A stretch of 64,000 nucleotides of DNA, taken from assembly GCA_022496205.1 (NCBI GenBank), contig WTXD01000072.1:54579-118578 (forward strand), written 5' to 3'. This document shows, in pieces, positions 10,720 to 21,812 of this stretch. The notes under the pieces are model-generated. The model was given only the letters and a program-made list of their open reading frames with translations, made no database searches and had not been told where the DNA came from. Origin of the DNA: Gloeopeniophorella convolvens. Lineage: Eukaryota; Basidiomycota; Agaricomycetes; Russulales. Made by a program: the position numbers and the translations under genes. How positions within the stretch are numbered: the first letter of the stretch is position 1; each line of letters starts with the position of its first letter.

Positions 10720-12540
10720 CTATTGGGTGCGCGGAGTGATTCGTTCTAGAATGAGAGTACATGGAGGCTTTCGATTTGCCTGGGGTCTGTCCCAAATTCC
10801 AGTTCCTTGGCCTGGAAGGCATCAGCTCTTGCGAAAATAGGCTCAACGTTTTACGACGGCACTCACCTGAAATACAACGATGGCGTCACCGCAGACGGCA
10901 GGACACAGGAACGAGCGTTGGACTTTCTTGAGCGCAGGGGGTAGGTCTGCCCCAGATACAATATGAAGACCTGAGGGGGACCGTAAGAACTTCTCTTTGG
11001 CGATCTTCGCATTGTCCTCTTTAATTGCGCGCAGGACTCGGCGGCGGTGGAGATCCGAGAAGGTAATGGTGGAGTCAGGTTTTAGGTAGCGCATCACACT
11101 ACGCATGCCAAAAGTCGACGGTATGCCCGCCAACCCGGGGTCAAATGCAAGCGGGGGAGGCAGACCCCAGGTAGGAGTAAGGTCGTAGTGCAGCGTTTGA
11201 TCGGCCCAGTCCGCCCAGGGAACTACTGGGGGACGTCCAGAAAGTGGCAGTTCGCCACCACGCCAATGGGTCAGCACGCGCGGGGGAACGTGGATGTAGA
11301 TGTGTCCGGCAGGGTAGCGGTCCGATGTGCTTGCATTGACCACCACAGTGAGCACTTTCTGGTCAACATCAGGGTAGAAGTGGCCAGTAGTGGCGGCGCT
11401 AGAGACGTTGTTGTTCACGAACCACGTCCTCCTGCCTGAGTGGACACAAGGCTGGATTGCTGTAAGCACGAACGTAGCCTTTAGGCGGGGCTGTTTCCAT
11501 CCAACTCGCCCTGGCTCGTCATCAGGGAAATCCTTGAAGCGGTAGACGGAGAGCGTGTCGACCCATGGATCCAGCGGGTTAGGAGGCCTCATGTCCAACA
11601 CGAAGTGGGTTTCATCCAGGAGGCGGAAATCGTAGGAGGGTATTTCCATCCTCTACGATAGTCGAGCGATGAGTTCGAATGGTTGCTGCCCGAACAAATG
11701 GGAAGCAGGACATACCCAGTCAGTCCATCTAACCCCGGTTTTCCAGTCCCAGATTGTCGCGAAGTAGTCGTCCCTTTTGATAGTTAGCATCCCAAGATAG
11801 TTGCCGTATATGTTGGATATATCTCTGATTTCAGGAAGCATACTCCGCTGGTACGGGAGCTGAATGGATCCCTCATGAACACAAAGTGGGTGCCGTTCGC
11901 CTGCTGATAGAGTAAGCATATAAAGGAAAGGCTCGGTCCTTGATTTCGAGATTAACCGATGCTTCGAGTGACTGTATGCCTCACTCACAGAGGACCCTCA
12001 TCGCCACGAGAAATGACTAGCAGATCTTGAGCAACATCAAAGATGAATGTGGAGACCGGAAACTCGAAATCGAGTTGCCACTGTCGCCCGTCCTTGCCAC
12101 GAAGGCTACATGGGACTTCATAGAACTTAAGAGAAGAGCGACTCTCTTTGAGCCTGAAGCCAACAACGCCATCCGAGATATAGGGGTCGTGGAGGTTGCG
12201 GATGTCGATTGCTTCATGCTTTGTCCATTTTCCGGTTCTCCAGGCATCGTCGTATTTTAGCAACATGGCTAGACGATCGGCTTTTGCTACGCCGCTACTT
12301 TCGTTGTCAATCATGCCGTGATGGATCAGCGCGATCTTGTACTGCCAAGCCACGGAATCCACGATGAGTTCTCGCAAACCACGGCATACCTACGACGCCA
12401 CACTGAGTATGGCACTACTAGAAGTGCAATTCGAGTGAGAAACACACCAATTGGCATGTCAAAAGGGTCTTCAAGTCTGAGAGGTCAAAGACGCGGAGAA
12501 TGATCTCCCTTGGGAAAACCGACAAATGACTCTCATCCAT
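10720..12540 (-). CDS. F-box protein of the mushroom type, with an internal stop
   Basis: Exon 1 (12448-12540) starts MDESHLSVFPREIILRVFD. After an intron (12390-12447) it continues VCRGLRELIVDSVAWQY; together these form a typical F-box, which binds Skp1 in SCF ubiquitin ligases. The rest is the long beta-rich substrate region usual in these proteins (SRGDEGPL; MLTIKRDDYFATIWDWKTG; FRLLDETHFVLDMR). The likely C-terminal exon reads ADAFQAKELEFGTDPRQIES and stops at 10720-10722, though its splice phase does not close cleanly. An in-frame TAG at 11653-11655 separates ELIARLS from the following conserved part without any intron that fits. So the gene is either broken or mis-sequenced. Divergent from STT3, with 364 bases between start codons. 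Confidence 0.7.
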
Positions 12541-12904
12541 GGGGGACTGGGTTGGCTAGGAGAGCACTGGTCAAGGGTGTGTTAAGAATGAAGAGGTTGT
12601 GGCGCTGCAATTGTAATGGGACAGCCGCGCAGCGCTGAATCAGATTAACCCTGTGGTACAGCCCTGTACACATATAGGTTCCAACTATGTCAATAGGAGG
12701 AAGAGAGAAGCAGGGCACAGCCCAGCCGGCGCTAGCCGGCGGACGGCGAATATTTTATTTCTGGCCTGGATATTCTTAGACTGCTGATGTAAACTACTGA
12801 CACGTCTACGGGCGCGGTTCGCGACTTTGACCAACTCATCCTCCCACCGTTATTCTGCCTTCTGCGTACGGGAAACTCCTCGTTTCCTGACACCTCCAAC
12901 GGCC

Positions 12905-15767
12905 ATGCCAAGGGCCTACCCGCTCCCTACTGACCTTTCGCCAGCGACGGTCGCAAACACCGCCTCGCTGGTCCGAATTGTCGCTTTCGCTTTCATCTCT
13001 GGCGCCGCCATTGCATCTCGTCTGTTTGCTGTTATCAACTTTGAGAGTATCATCCACGAATTGTGAGTCACCTGTGCTGTGCTCTCTAGTTATGTCTAAC
13101 CTGTGCTTGCGCCCAGCGATCCGTGGTTCAATTAGTATGTCCTTGCCTCGTTTGGGGACCGCATTGCTGAATGCTGTCCAGTCGCGCGACCAGAGTGCTG
13201 GCATCGAAGGGATTCTATGTGCGTATCACTGTGAACTCGCTTGACACACTCTCTGACTCCCTGCTAGGAATTCTGGAACTGGTTCGACCCCACAGCATGG
13301 TACCCATTGGGTCGTGTCGTTGGCGGTACCATCTACCCCGGTCTCATGGCGACCAGCGGCGTCATCTATAACCTCCTGCACGCCCTTCACCTCCCTGTCG
13401 ACATTCGAAACATCTGCGTTCTCCTCGCTCCTGGCTTCAGCGCGCTGACTGCATGGGCAACCTACATGTATGTCCATAAGACGTCGCTTGTACACCCTCA
13501 CTGACCGTTCCGTCTTAGGTTCACCAAAGAATTGAAGGATGAGAGCGCTGGCCTTCTGGCCGCTGCTTTTATTGGCATCGTTCCCGGTTACATCTCGCGC
13601 TCTGTCGCGGGGTCGTATGACAACGAAGCCATCGCCATTTTCCTTCTCATGTTCACGTTCTTCCTCTGGATCAGAGCACTGAAGCAGGGTAGCGCTCTTT
13701 ACGGCACTCTTGCCGCGATATTCTACTTTTACATGGTTGCAGCATGGGGTAAGCACTCCTTCGTGGCTCGTTCATCTCCCATTCATGAATCAATATAGGT
13801 GGCTACGCTTTCATCACCAACATGATCCCCTTGCACGCTCTTGCCCTTATTCTTATGGGCCGCTTCACGAACCGGCTCTACGTGGGCTACTCCTCGTGGT
13901 ACGCGATTGGCACGCTCGCAAGCATGCAAGTGCCTTTCGTCGGTTTCCAGCCTGTCCGCACCAGCGAGCATATGGGTGCCCTGGGTGAGTTAGAAGTTAT
14001 TCTTGTTGGTGCACCATGACCGATGTGGCCTCAGGTGTATTTGGCCTTCTGCAGATTGTTGCTTTCGTTCAGCTCGTTCGGTCCCACGTGTCTTCCAAGC
14101 AATTCCAACAGCTGTTGTTCGTCTCCGTGATTGCAGCAGGCATCCTCGGCACTGCTGCAATTGTCGGCCTTACGTACAAGGGTTGGATCGCACCCTGGAC
14201 CGGCCGTTTCTACTCCCTCTGGGACACAGGTTACGCCAAGAAGTCAGTAACATCCATCCTATCAGAATGTATCTCTGACATCGTTTCCCTTGCAGATACA
14301 TTCCTATCATCGCATCTGTCTCCGAACATCAGCCTACGGCATGGCCATCGTTCTTCATGGACCTCCACTTCCTCATCTTCCTGTTCCCTGCGGGCGTCGT
14401 TTTGTGCTTCCGGGAGTTGCGCGACGAGCATGTCTTTGTGATCATCTATGCCCTGGTCGCGAGCTACTTCGCTGGCGTCATGGTGCGTTTGATGCTCACG
14501 CTGACGCCAGTCGTCTGTGTCTCGGCGGCCGTCGCGCTCTCGACAGTCCTCGACACGTACATCGACCCAACAGAGCCCGACGCACCGGAGGAAGACAAGG
14601 CGGACGCATCAAAGAAAGACAAATCGGGCGCGTCTTCCTCATCCGGCGCGTCTGTCGCGGAGCTTCTGACAGACATGGTCATGTCAGGCTCCACCGCACC
14701 CGCCGGCAAGAAGGGCAAGCCCGCGCGCCGTGGTGGTATCGTTGGCCTCGACACGCGCGCTGCGGTGATCCTTAATGCAATCGGGATGCTGTTGTTCTTC
14801 GTCGTGCACTGCACTTGGGTGACCTCCAACGCGTACTCATCGCCGAGCGTCGTGCTCGCGTCGCACACACAGAACGGGCTGCACCTAATCGATGACTTCC
14901 GCGAAGCTTACTACTGGCTGCGCCAGAACACGCCCGAGGACGCGGTCGTCATGAGCTGGTGGGACTACGGGTACCAGATCGCAGGCATGGCGGACCGCCC
15001 AACGCTCGTGGACAATAACACGTGGAACAACAGTACGTGTCATCTCTCTGCTCATGCTTAGTGAGTGAATGACCGTCGTGTACAGCCCACATCGCCACGG
15101 TAGGCAAGGCTATGTCCAGCCCTGAAGAAGTCGCATACCCCATCCTGCGCAAGCACGACGTCGACTATGTGCTCGTCATTTTCGGCGGTGTGATTGGCTA
15201 CTCCGGCGACGACATCAACAAGTTCTTGTGGATGGTGCGCATTGCGCAGGGCGTGTGGCCCGATGAGATCCAGGAGCCGCGGTACTTCACGCCGCAGGGG
15301 GATTACCGCATTGATGACCAAGCGTCGCCCGCTATGCGGAACAGCCTGATGTACAAGATGTCCTACTACCGGTGCGTATACTACGCCATGTGGCGGTCAG
15401 GGTGCTTAACAGGCGGCATCTAGCTTCGCAGAGCTGTTCGGCGGAGGACAGGCCCAGGACCGCGTGCGAGGACAGGTGGTCCCGAAGCAGGGACCGACAC
15501 TGGACTACCTGGGTAAGCTCACCGCCTCTACCCCTGTAATCACCCACTAACAGCCCCGCAGAGGAGGCATTCACATCCGAAAACTGGATCGTGAGTGTTG
15601 CGTTCGTCTCCTCATTTGACTTGTCCTGACCTCGCATGCAGGTCCGCATCTTCCAGGTGAAAAAGGAAGACCCGCTCGGGCGGGACCTCAAGAGCGCGAA
15701 CGCGTTCGACCAGGGCAAGAAGCGCAAGCGGACGCGTCCGCCTGTGCGCCGGCGTGCGCTCGCGTAG
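12905..15767 (+). CDS. STT3: Oligosaccharyltransferase catalytic subunit STT3
   Basis: The start [12 protein letters not shown] leads into helix 1 and an intron, then the first catalytic motif FDPWFNYR, whose core lies on an 18-base exon (13117-13134). Later come [16 protein letters not shown] (second acidic loop), many membrane helices, [10 protein letters not shown], and in the lumenal domain [18 protein letters not shown], the WWDYG sequon-binding signature. The C-terminus reads [18 protein letters not shown] and ends in a basic tail ([14 protein letters not shown]). The protein transfers the lipid-linked glycan to Asn-X-Ser/Thr in the ER. An Asp/Glu/Lys/Ser-rich insert ([14 protein letters not shown]) sits before the last helix. 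All frames join through ordinary short introns and I see no damage. Together with ALG5 at 25.3 kb it belongs to the N-glycosylation pathway. Confidence 0.96.
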
Positions 15768-16151
15768 ACATTGCATGTTGTGCGACCCCTGTAGCAGCAT
15801 CGAATGCTTATCAGACTGCTTTCTCGACTGCTGTGCTCGGGTGCTGACCTGACTCGTAAGTGCATTTTGGCGTAAACGTAAACTGGTGTGATACATAAAA
15901 GTCGAGGTGCTGTTCGATAATTCGTCAGCCTGGCTCTTGCCTTTGGTGACCGATCTACCTCATTTATACTGCATGGCATGCTTGTATGTGCATCCACTGG
16001 TCTGCTATGTGGATCGCCGAACGAGAGCTGTGGTCGGCGGAGCTGCGTACTGTGCCGACACACGTGACTGACGCGACGCGTCTAAGGTCATCACGTTGAC
16101 GAATCCCGGCGACTCTCCCAACTTCACCATCGAGCCTACCTCAAACTTACC

Positions 16152-17916
16152 ATGTCTGACTCCCCTGGTGCCCCAGATGCCGCAGAGATTGAGCGAGTGG
16201 TCCGCGAGATAGTTTCTGAGGCGAAGCAGAAGAACAGACTGAGGTACGCCGCCGTGCCGCCTGCGCTGCGCATAGCGCTCATAGCCCGAGCACCACGACA
16301 GCGACCTCACGCCCCGCCTCGTGCGCTCTAGCGCGGAGGTAAAACTTGGGCTGGAAAGTAGTACGCTCGATGCGCCCTCGCACAAGGCCTTGGTAAAGCG
16401 TGCGATACACAATGCCATGACGGTAGGCGTACCCTGTCACACCCTCACACTCTACGACTAACCTGGCACAGAATGAAAGCGAGACCGAAAAAGTGCAAGA
16501 AAGCACAGGGAAGGACAAGGGCACAGCAAAGGGGAAGAAGGAGAAGGAGAAGGATAATGGCGCGAAGCTAAAGGACGGCCAACGCAAGCGCGCGCCGCAG
16601 CCCAAACCTGCTGCCAAGTCAAAGGTGCGCCGCAGGAACCCTATTCCTGCGTCTGCTGCTGATTGTCACCCCAGCTTGTGATTTCTGACTCTGAAGTCGA
16701 TGACGAGCACGCGCCGTCGAGTTCAAAAAGCAAGATCAAGTCGGACGGGGAGATGGATGTCGACGAAGTGAGCGGCCAGTCCCCCCGGATGGTGTCACAA
16801 CGTCCCTACCGCTTACACAGGAAAGTAAACCTGCTCGACCGAGCTCGAAAGCCAAGGCTTCCAGCGCCAAGGCTGACAAGTCCCCGCGCTCTAATGCGAA
16901 GCGCAAGCGCGCGTCGGCGCACGTCGTCGAGGTGCTGCAGTCCCACGTTCATCCTTGTATCAAGACCTGTTCTCAACCAGGGCTTGCTAGATTCATTCAG
17001 ATGGCGAGGTTTCCGACGCGACGCCCAAGGGTACCTCTTCCCCTGCTGTCATAGACATGGATGACAAAGAGGTGGGTGCATAGATGCGGGTTTTCTGGGC
17101 TATAATAACGACCGCACTATGTTACTAGAAAAGCGACTCGGAAATGTCCTCGCTCGTCGACGAGCCGGTGATAAAGAAGACTAAAAGCAAGCCTAAGGCC
17201 CGTCCTGATCTCCCCTCCCACATCACAACCTGACCCCGCACACAGAGTACCAAAGATCCCCAACCCAAGCGCACGCGCACTAAGAAAGTGACCCAACCGC
17301 TCTCTAAAGACGAAGAGACCCTCAAGCGCCTCAAGGTCCGCTCTCCCTTCCCCCACCCACTGCCCGCTCACCCACACGAATCTTGCAGTCTTTTGTTGTC
17401 GCGTGTGGCGTGCGCAAGCAGTGGACGCGCGAGTTCTCTGGGATGAGCGCACTCAGCGCGCAAATTGCGCACGTGCGCCGCATGCTCACAGACCTCGGCA
17501 TGGTAGGACGCCCCAGCATGGAGCAGGCGCGCGCGATCCGCGAGAAGCGGGAGATGGCGCAGGAACTTGGTGGGTTACCCTCACTTCCACCCCCGCACGA
17601 CCGATACGAAGTCTGCGTGTATTCAGATGACGTGCAAAAGTTTTCGCGCGCGATCGTGGCGGGCCGCCCATTCGCGGCGGAGGCTGAAGCTGGAGGGCGG
17701 AGCACGCGGAGGAAGATCAAGGGTAAGGGCGCCGACGATGCCAGGGGCAATGAGGATGCGGGTTCGGACGCGTCGGAGCGGGCGCCAGCCACGGGAGCGG
17801 TACGTTCCTCCTGCTTTCGTCCCCCGCACAGGAGTATACTGATGACGGCACTGCAGAGCAATGCGCGGCGAAGCATCATGGCCTTCTTGGAGGACCAGAG
17901 TTCGGACGGTGAATGA
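16152..17916 (+). CDS. HIRIP3-like nuclear histone-chaperone protein
   Basis: Nine or so small exons. The N-terminus (MSDSPGAPDAAEIERVV) forms a short helical domain. A long Lys/Ser/Glu/Asp-rich middle follows, with acidic patches and basic nuclear-localisation-like clusters (NAKRKRAS, PKRTRTKKV). The conserved C-terminal domain includes SFVVACGVRKQW, MLTDLGMVGRPSMEQARAIR and EKREMAQEL. This matches the pattern of the HIRA-interacting protein 3 C-terminal domain (LGMKG-x-PS, R-A-x-REKRE-like helix) as I know it. That family binds H2A/H2B-type histones in the nucleus. The end is RSIMAFLEDQSSDGE. Assignment rests on this one domain; a generic DEK/CHZ-type chromatin protein is the alternative. 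It follows STT3 on the same strand after 384 bases. Confidence 0.65.
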
Positions 17917-18164
17917 TGCCCGCCTTCGCCTCCCTTGGCTGTCTCTTGCCCGTCGTGGTCAGGCCTGTCGTGCTCTCACTGGGTCGTAGCGTCTGTGGTT
18001 GGCATCTAATGCTACAGATGTCCTACAAATACACCCCCGCATATATTCGCAGGCTACACGCTCGCATGCTGCATTCACCTCAATGTGAGCTGGTCGGCGA
18101 GAGGCACAGAAGGAACCAATCAGATCCTCACCGTATGTATTCCACCGCGTATGAGGTCTGGAGT

Positions 18165-20124
18165 CTATCGAAGCGAACTCAGCGGGATCCGAGCGCGAAC
18201 GGAGGATAGGCGTACCGTATCCCCCTTTGTCGACCACGGTTGTATTTCGTGCGGGAAAACGCTCGACAGCATGACAGACGGCGATGCGTCCTGAGATGTC
18301 CCGCGTGTACTCAGGCGCGCTCGTGCAACGCGCCGGCTGTTGAGGCTGCCGAGAATAGAGCATGCGTCAGCAGTCTGTCTCTTTGCTATGGATGCTGACA
18401 TACTTCGTGACGAACGAGTTGGCGTAGACTGGCGCGGGGGTCAGCCAAGTAAAAGGAAGGTGGGAAAATGCACGCCTTTGCTCTGGATCGTCACAAAGCC
18501 GAGTAAGACGCCGTCACCATGGGCCGCATACTGGGTAGGAGGGATATCTTAGCAACAAGTCATGATATCGTTATGAGAAGCACACACCGCAACGATTGTG
18601 CCGACCGATGTAAGGCTGCGGAACTAGGTCAGCGCCTAGTAGTTAGCGCAGGGAGGAAGAGTGCGCACGCCGTAAGCGCGCCCGTGGCGACAAAATATAA
18701 CACAAGGTGGTCAATAGCGCTCGTGAGCTGTCTGCGGAGGGCATGATTTAACCTTGCAGAGGGGGGTATATGCGCGCGTGCTTGCCTGTAGCTCGTATCG
18801 CGCTCACGCCATAAGCCGAGCGATAGCCCTATTGCGATGAGCGCATCCATTAGTGCAGAGCAGCCAAGGCCTCCGGCGACAAAAGCCTGTCGTGTGCTCC
18901 CAATCGATACGGCTACTAGAAATAGGGAGAGGTAGGACATACAAGAGATGCGGGGTGCTGTTTAACCCGTGACCAAGTGCCGAGGCTTGATCTGCGGGTT
19001 GCATATAAGCGCGTTGGCCAGGCGACAAGTGGGAAATGCATGGTATACTTACACCAGTGAAAAGGAGCCTTCGGGGAAGCGCAGGAAGAATGGAACCAGG
19101 TCGAATGCTTCAGGGAAAGCTTCATCGCGACGAGACAAAGACATACCTAAGCCAAACGCTAACATGGGACAGACAATTCAATCAGGCTGATGAGTCTCAA
19201 GCCTAGGTCTTGCACTTGCCTAGATGCACTAGTGCTAATACAGACTGCAGAAGATACGATATGCATCAGCGCTCAATAAACGCCGCAAGGGACGTACCAC
19301 CAGAGTCGTGAATGGTTTGGACTGTCCACAGACTTCGAATTGGCATCAGCGTGAGAACCCAAATAAGCTGGAAGTGGATGCCCACTTATCCAAGCGCGCC
19401 GAATAAAGTAGCTGGTATTATGTTAGAAGAGAAAAGTACAAGTGGGTTTGATCCACGCGTGGCTCAGGCGTACCAGTGAACTAGGAACATTGTGAAGACC
19501 TACGCCCCAAATTAAGGACACCTCACGAAGATTGGTGACAGTAACTTGACGTACCCCAATCATAATCAGAGCCTGGATCGTCGACCTTCAGCGAATCAAG
19601 GGGGCTGTATCAAGTGACAGACATACCGCTTGGCTCCTGGAAATGCTCCGTAAGTACTCATATATAGCTCGCTCCAGGTCGTGGGGCTCAAGATTCCATT
19701 ACTCACCAGTCTATCGTGTTCAGGGCTAGATTATCGCCAGAATGTACCACCGCTACTTGGTAGACACCGTACGCGCAAAAAGCGGAATGTACGGTCTCAA
19801 GAAGCCTACATGGCAGCATTAGGGCTCTCCACGATTAAGGGGGGGAGCAGACGCACAACACTGTAGAGACCTGACCAGAACCCGAAGCCAAAATCGCGTG
19901 ATGAACCACTACTAAGCAGAGGGACGCGTTGCCATGCGCACCTGGAGCTTTAACATCCTGCTGTCTCCCTGACTGGAGATGAAGTACCGATGAGCCTGCA
20001 ACACGGTCATTCCAAACAACCTACACGAAACCTATCAGCGTGTTCAAGCACAATCAAGCAGTTGATCATACGTGAAAGAGGCAAACGAGCCAATGAGGGC
20101 ACCGCCGAGCATGCCTTCACTCAT
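18165..20124 (-). CDS. DUF6534-type multi-pass membrane protein
   Basis: Exon 1 at 20124 begins MSEGMLGGALIGSFASF, the usual family start. Further exons give RYFISSQGDSRMLKL, LLETVHSAFCAYGVYQVAVV, YFIRRAWISG, then SALMDALIAIGLSLGLWRE with AIDHLVLYFVATGALTACAL, and finally VYANSFVT joined to LNSRRVARARL. This order (first helix, 'H-x-A' helix, aromatic-Arg-Arg-x-W loop, a 'D-x-LIA' helix, a 'T-x-x-ID-x-L' helix, 'Y-x-NS-x-x-x-x-LN-x-R' tail) is the DUF6534 pattern found throughout mushrooms. Function is unknown. Introns are numerous. One junction near 19360-19400 needs a frame change I could not explain by splicing. The region also contains AT-richer intronic sequence than its neighbours. Confidence 0.6.
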
Positions 20125-20389
20125 AGCTGCCTGTAACTTTGAGGGCACGTACGAGAGGAGCACGAGGCCGAGCCACACGGCGATAGCCAACCGAGAGATT
20201 ACTAAGAATGCACAGCGACTTGCACAAGCGCCTCTCTTGGGACCAGCCAGTAAAGCGCAGCGCCGCAGAACCAAGCAGCAGTCGCGATTAAATCGAGGGA
20301 GCACACACACTGGCGGAGAGAAGGAACCCTGGGCTGGGATCAAACTGTGTACATCATATACTTATTGGCCCCGGCGCTAAGTATCTGCC

Positions 20390-20830
20390 GTGGGCAGGTG
20401 GAGGCGTTGTCGATGCAGGCACGATCGCCGATGCGCTGCAGGCGGGCGAGTCTCAAGCGAACCGCGCGATGCGCCGCCTCGCGACACGTATGTCTCGGCA
20501 ATTTTATAGCGCGCGCCTGACCGCCCAATACTTGTAAGTTGCTTTGCCTTCGTGTGGCTGACCGGCTCGTACTTACTCGAAACACTGACCAGGCAGTGCT
20601 CTGCAGTTCATGGATTCCAGAGGTCCGCAAGTCTCTGAGGATCCCTCAGGAGCCTACCGGCTTCGAGAAGCCGCACGCGAGAACCTGCACGGCAGCAGCG
20701 GGAGACGTTATTCACCAGGCAAACCGCGAACCCCGTGCCACGCGTACCTATCTCATAAGTGCCGGAGATCCTAGACGAGCACAAAGCCAAGCATATCGGG
20801 CTGAGCTGGGAGCGCATGTCGTAAGAGCCT
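20390..20830 (+). pseudogene. Coding-like remnant, family not recognised
   Basis: A GC-rich patch reads openly on the plus strand as LPWAGGGVVDAGTIADALQA followed by QANRAMRRLATRMSRQFYS, ending at a GTAAGT donor near 20535. A candidate second exon after 20591 reads SALQFMDSRGPQVSEDPSG. No start codon context or downstream exons are apparent. It could be a decayed gene or two chance exons. No function assigned. Confidence 0.25.
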
Positions 20831-21812
20831 AACCAGGCCTAACCTGGGCTGGCAGTCGGAAGTGGCATTGAACTTGAGGCCTTGAGGCCTTGAGGACGTG
20901 CGGTCGGGTCGTACGTGGTGCTACTGAGTAACCGGGCCGAAAGAGGCAGCCCCCGCACAAAATAACCGGCGCTCAGATCCGCGACTCGATGACTGTGAGA
21001 GTTGGTGCAGGTTGGCGCTCGCTCTGTCAGCACACCGAATCAAATGGCAAAGTGCGAGGCACGCGCGCGACGAACGGGACTTATCTCCGACAGCCTTCTC
21101 TGACGCCGTACGGCCCGTTGAATCGAGGGCAGATTGAGCTAGCCGGTGGGCAGATGCAACCGCACAGGTGTAGCGGCATGAACAGGAACAGCTAGTACTA
21201 AGTAAGTACTTACTGTCGTATTGCTAAATGGTAGAAGGCTCTCCGACCGCACCACGCAGAACAGCCTATTTTCACGTACGTAAACGAGGCTAACCACCTT
21301 ACATAGCGAGGGTGACTGTGCCATGTGCAGGGTGAACCTGGGTGATTCAATGCTGTGTAGTCTCCGTTGTCGACTTACATACGCAGATCGCGGAACTGAC
21401 AGTCGTCCCACGATGGAGGTGAAAATTGAATGCGGGGGCTGCTTGCGGAATCGGGTCGTTGTTTTGTTATCGATCCTCAAGGTTTCCGTATTCCGCAGGC
21501 ATGCCCGAACCCCACTGTATAGAAGAAACGATGCCATAGCCTCCTTGAGGGGTTCGCCGCCACAAGTAGATTAGTGTTGTACACGAAGCTAGGTTCACAG
21601 AGTAGTAGCCTTAGCCATCGACCGAGTCACCTCACACTCGGTCATTGCAATTGTCCCGAACCTAAAGTATATGGCGCTCGCGTGGAGGAGCATGTTCCCA
21701 TAACCCATGGAGAAATTGTCTGCATGCCGTCATATTTAGGGGCGAGCAATTGAAGAAAAACAAGAGAACGTACGTTATTGTACATACATCAAGGCCCAAA
21801 CAGACCGTACGC
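20831..21812. other. Intergenic
   Basis: About 980 bases upstream of the carboxylesterase 3' end. Moderately AT-rich, with a triple 'cttgaggc' direct repeat near 20873-20893. No gene or RNA that I can support. Confidence 0.4.
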
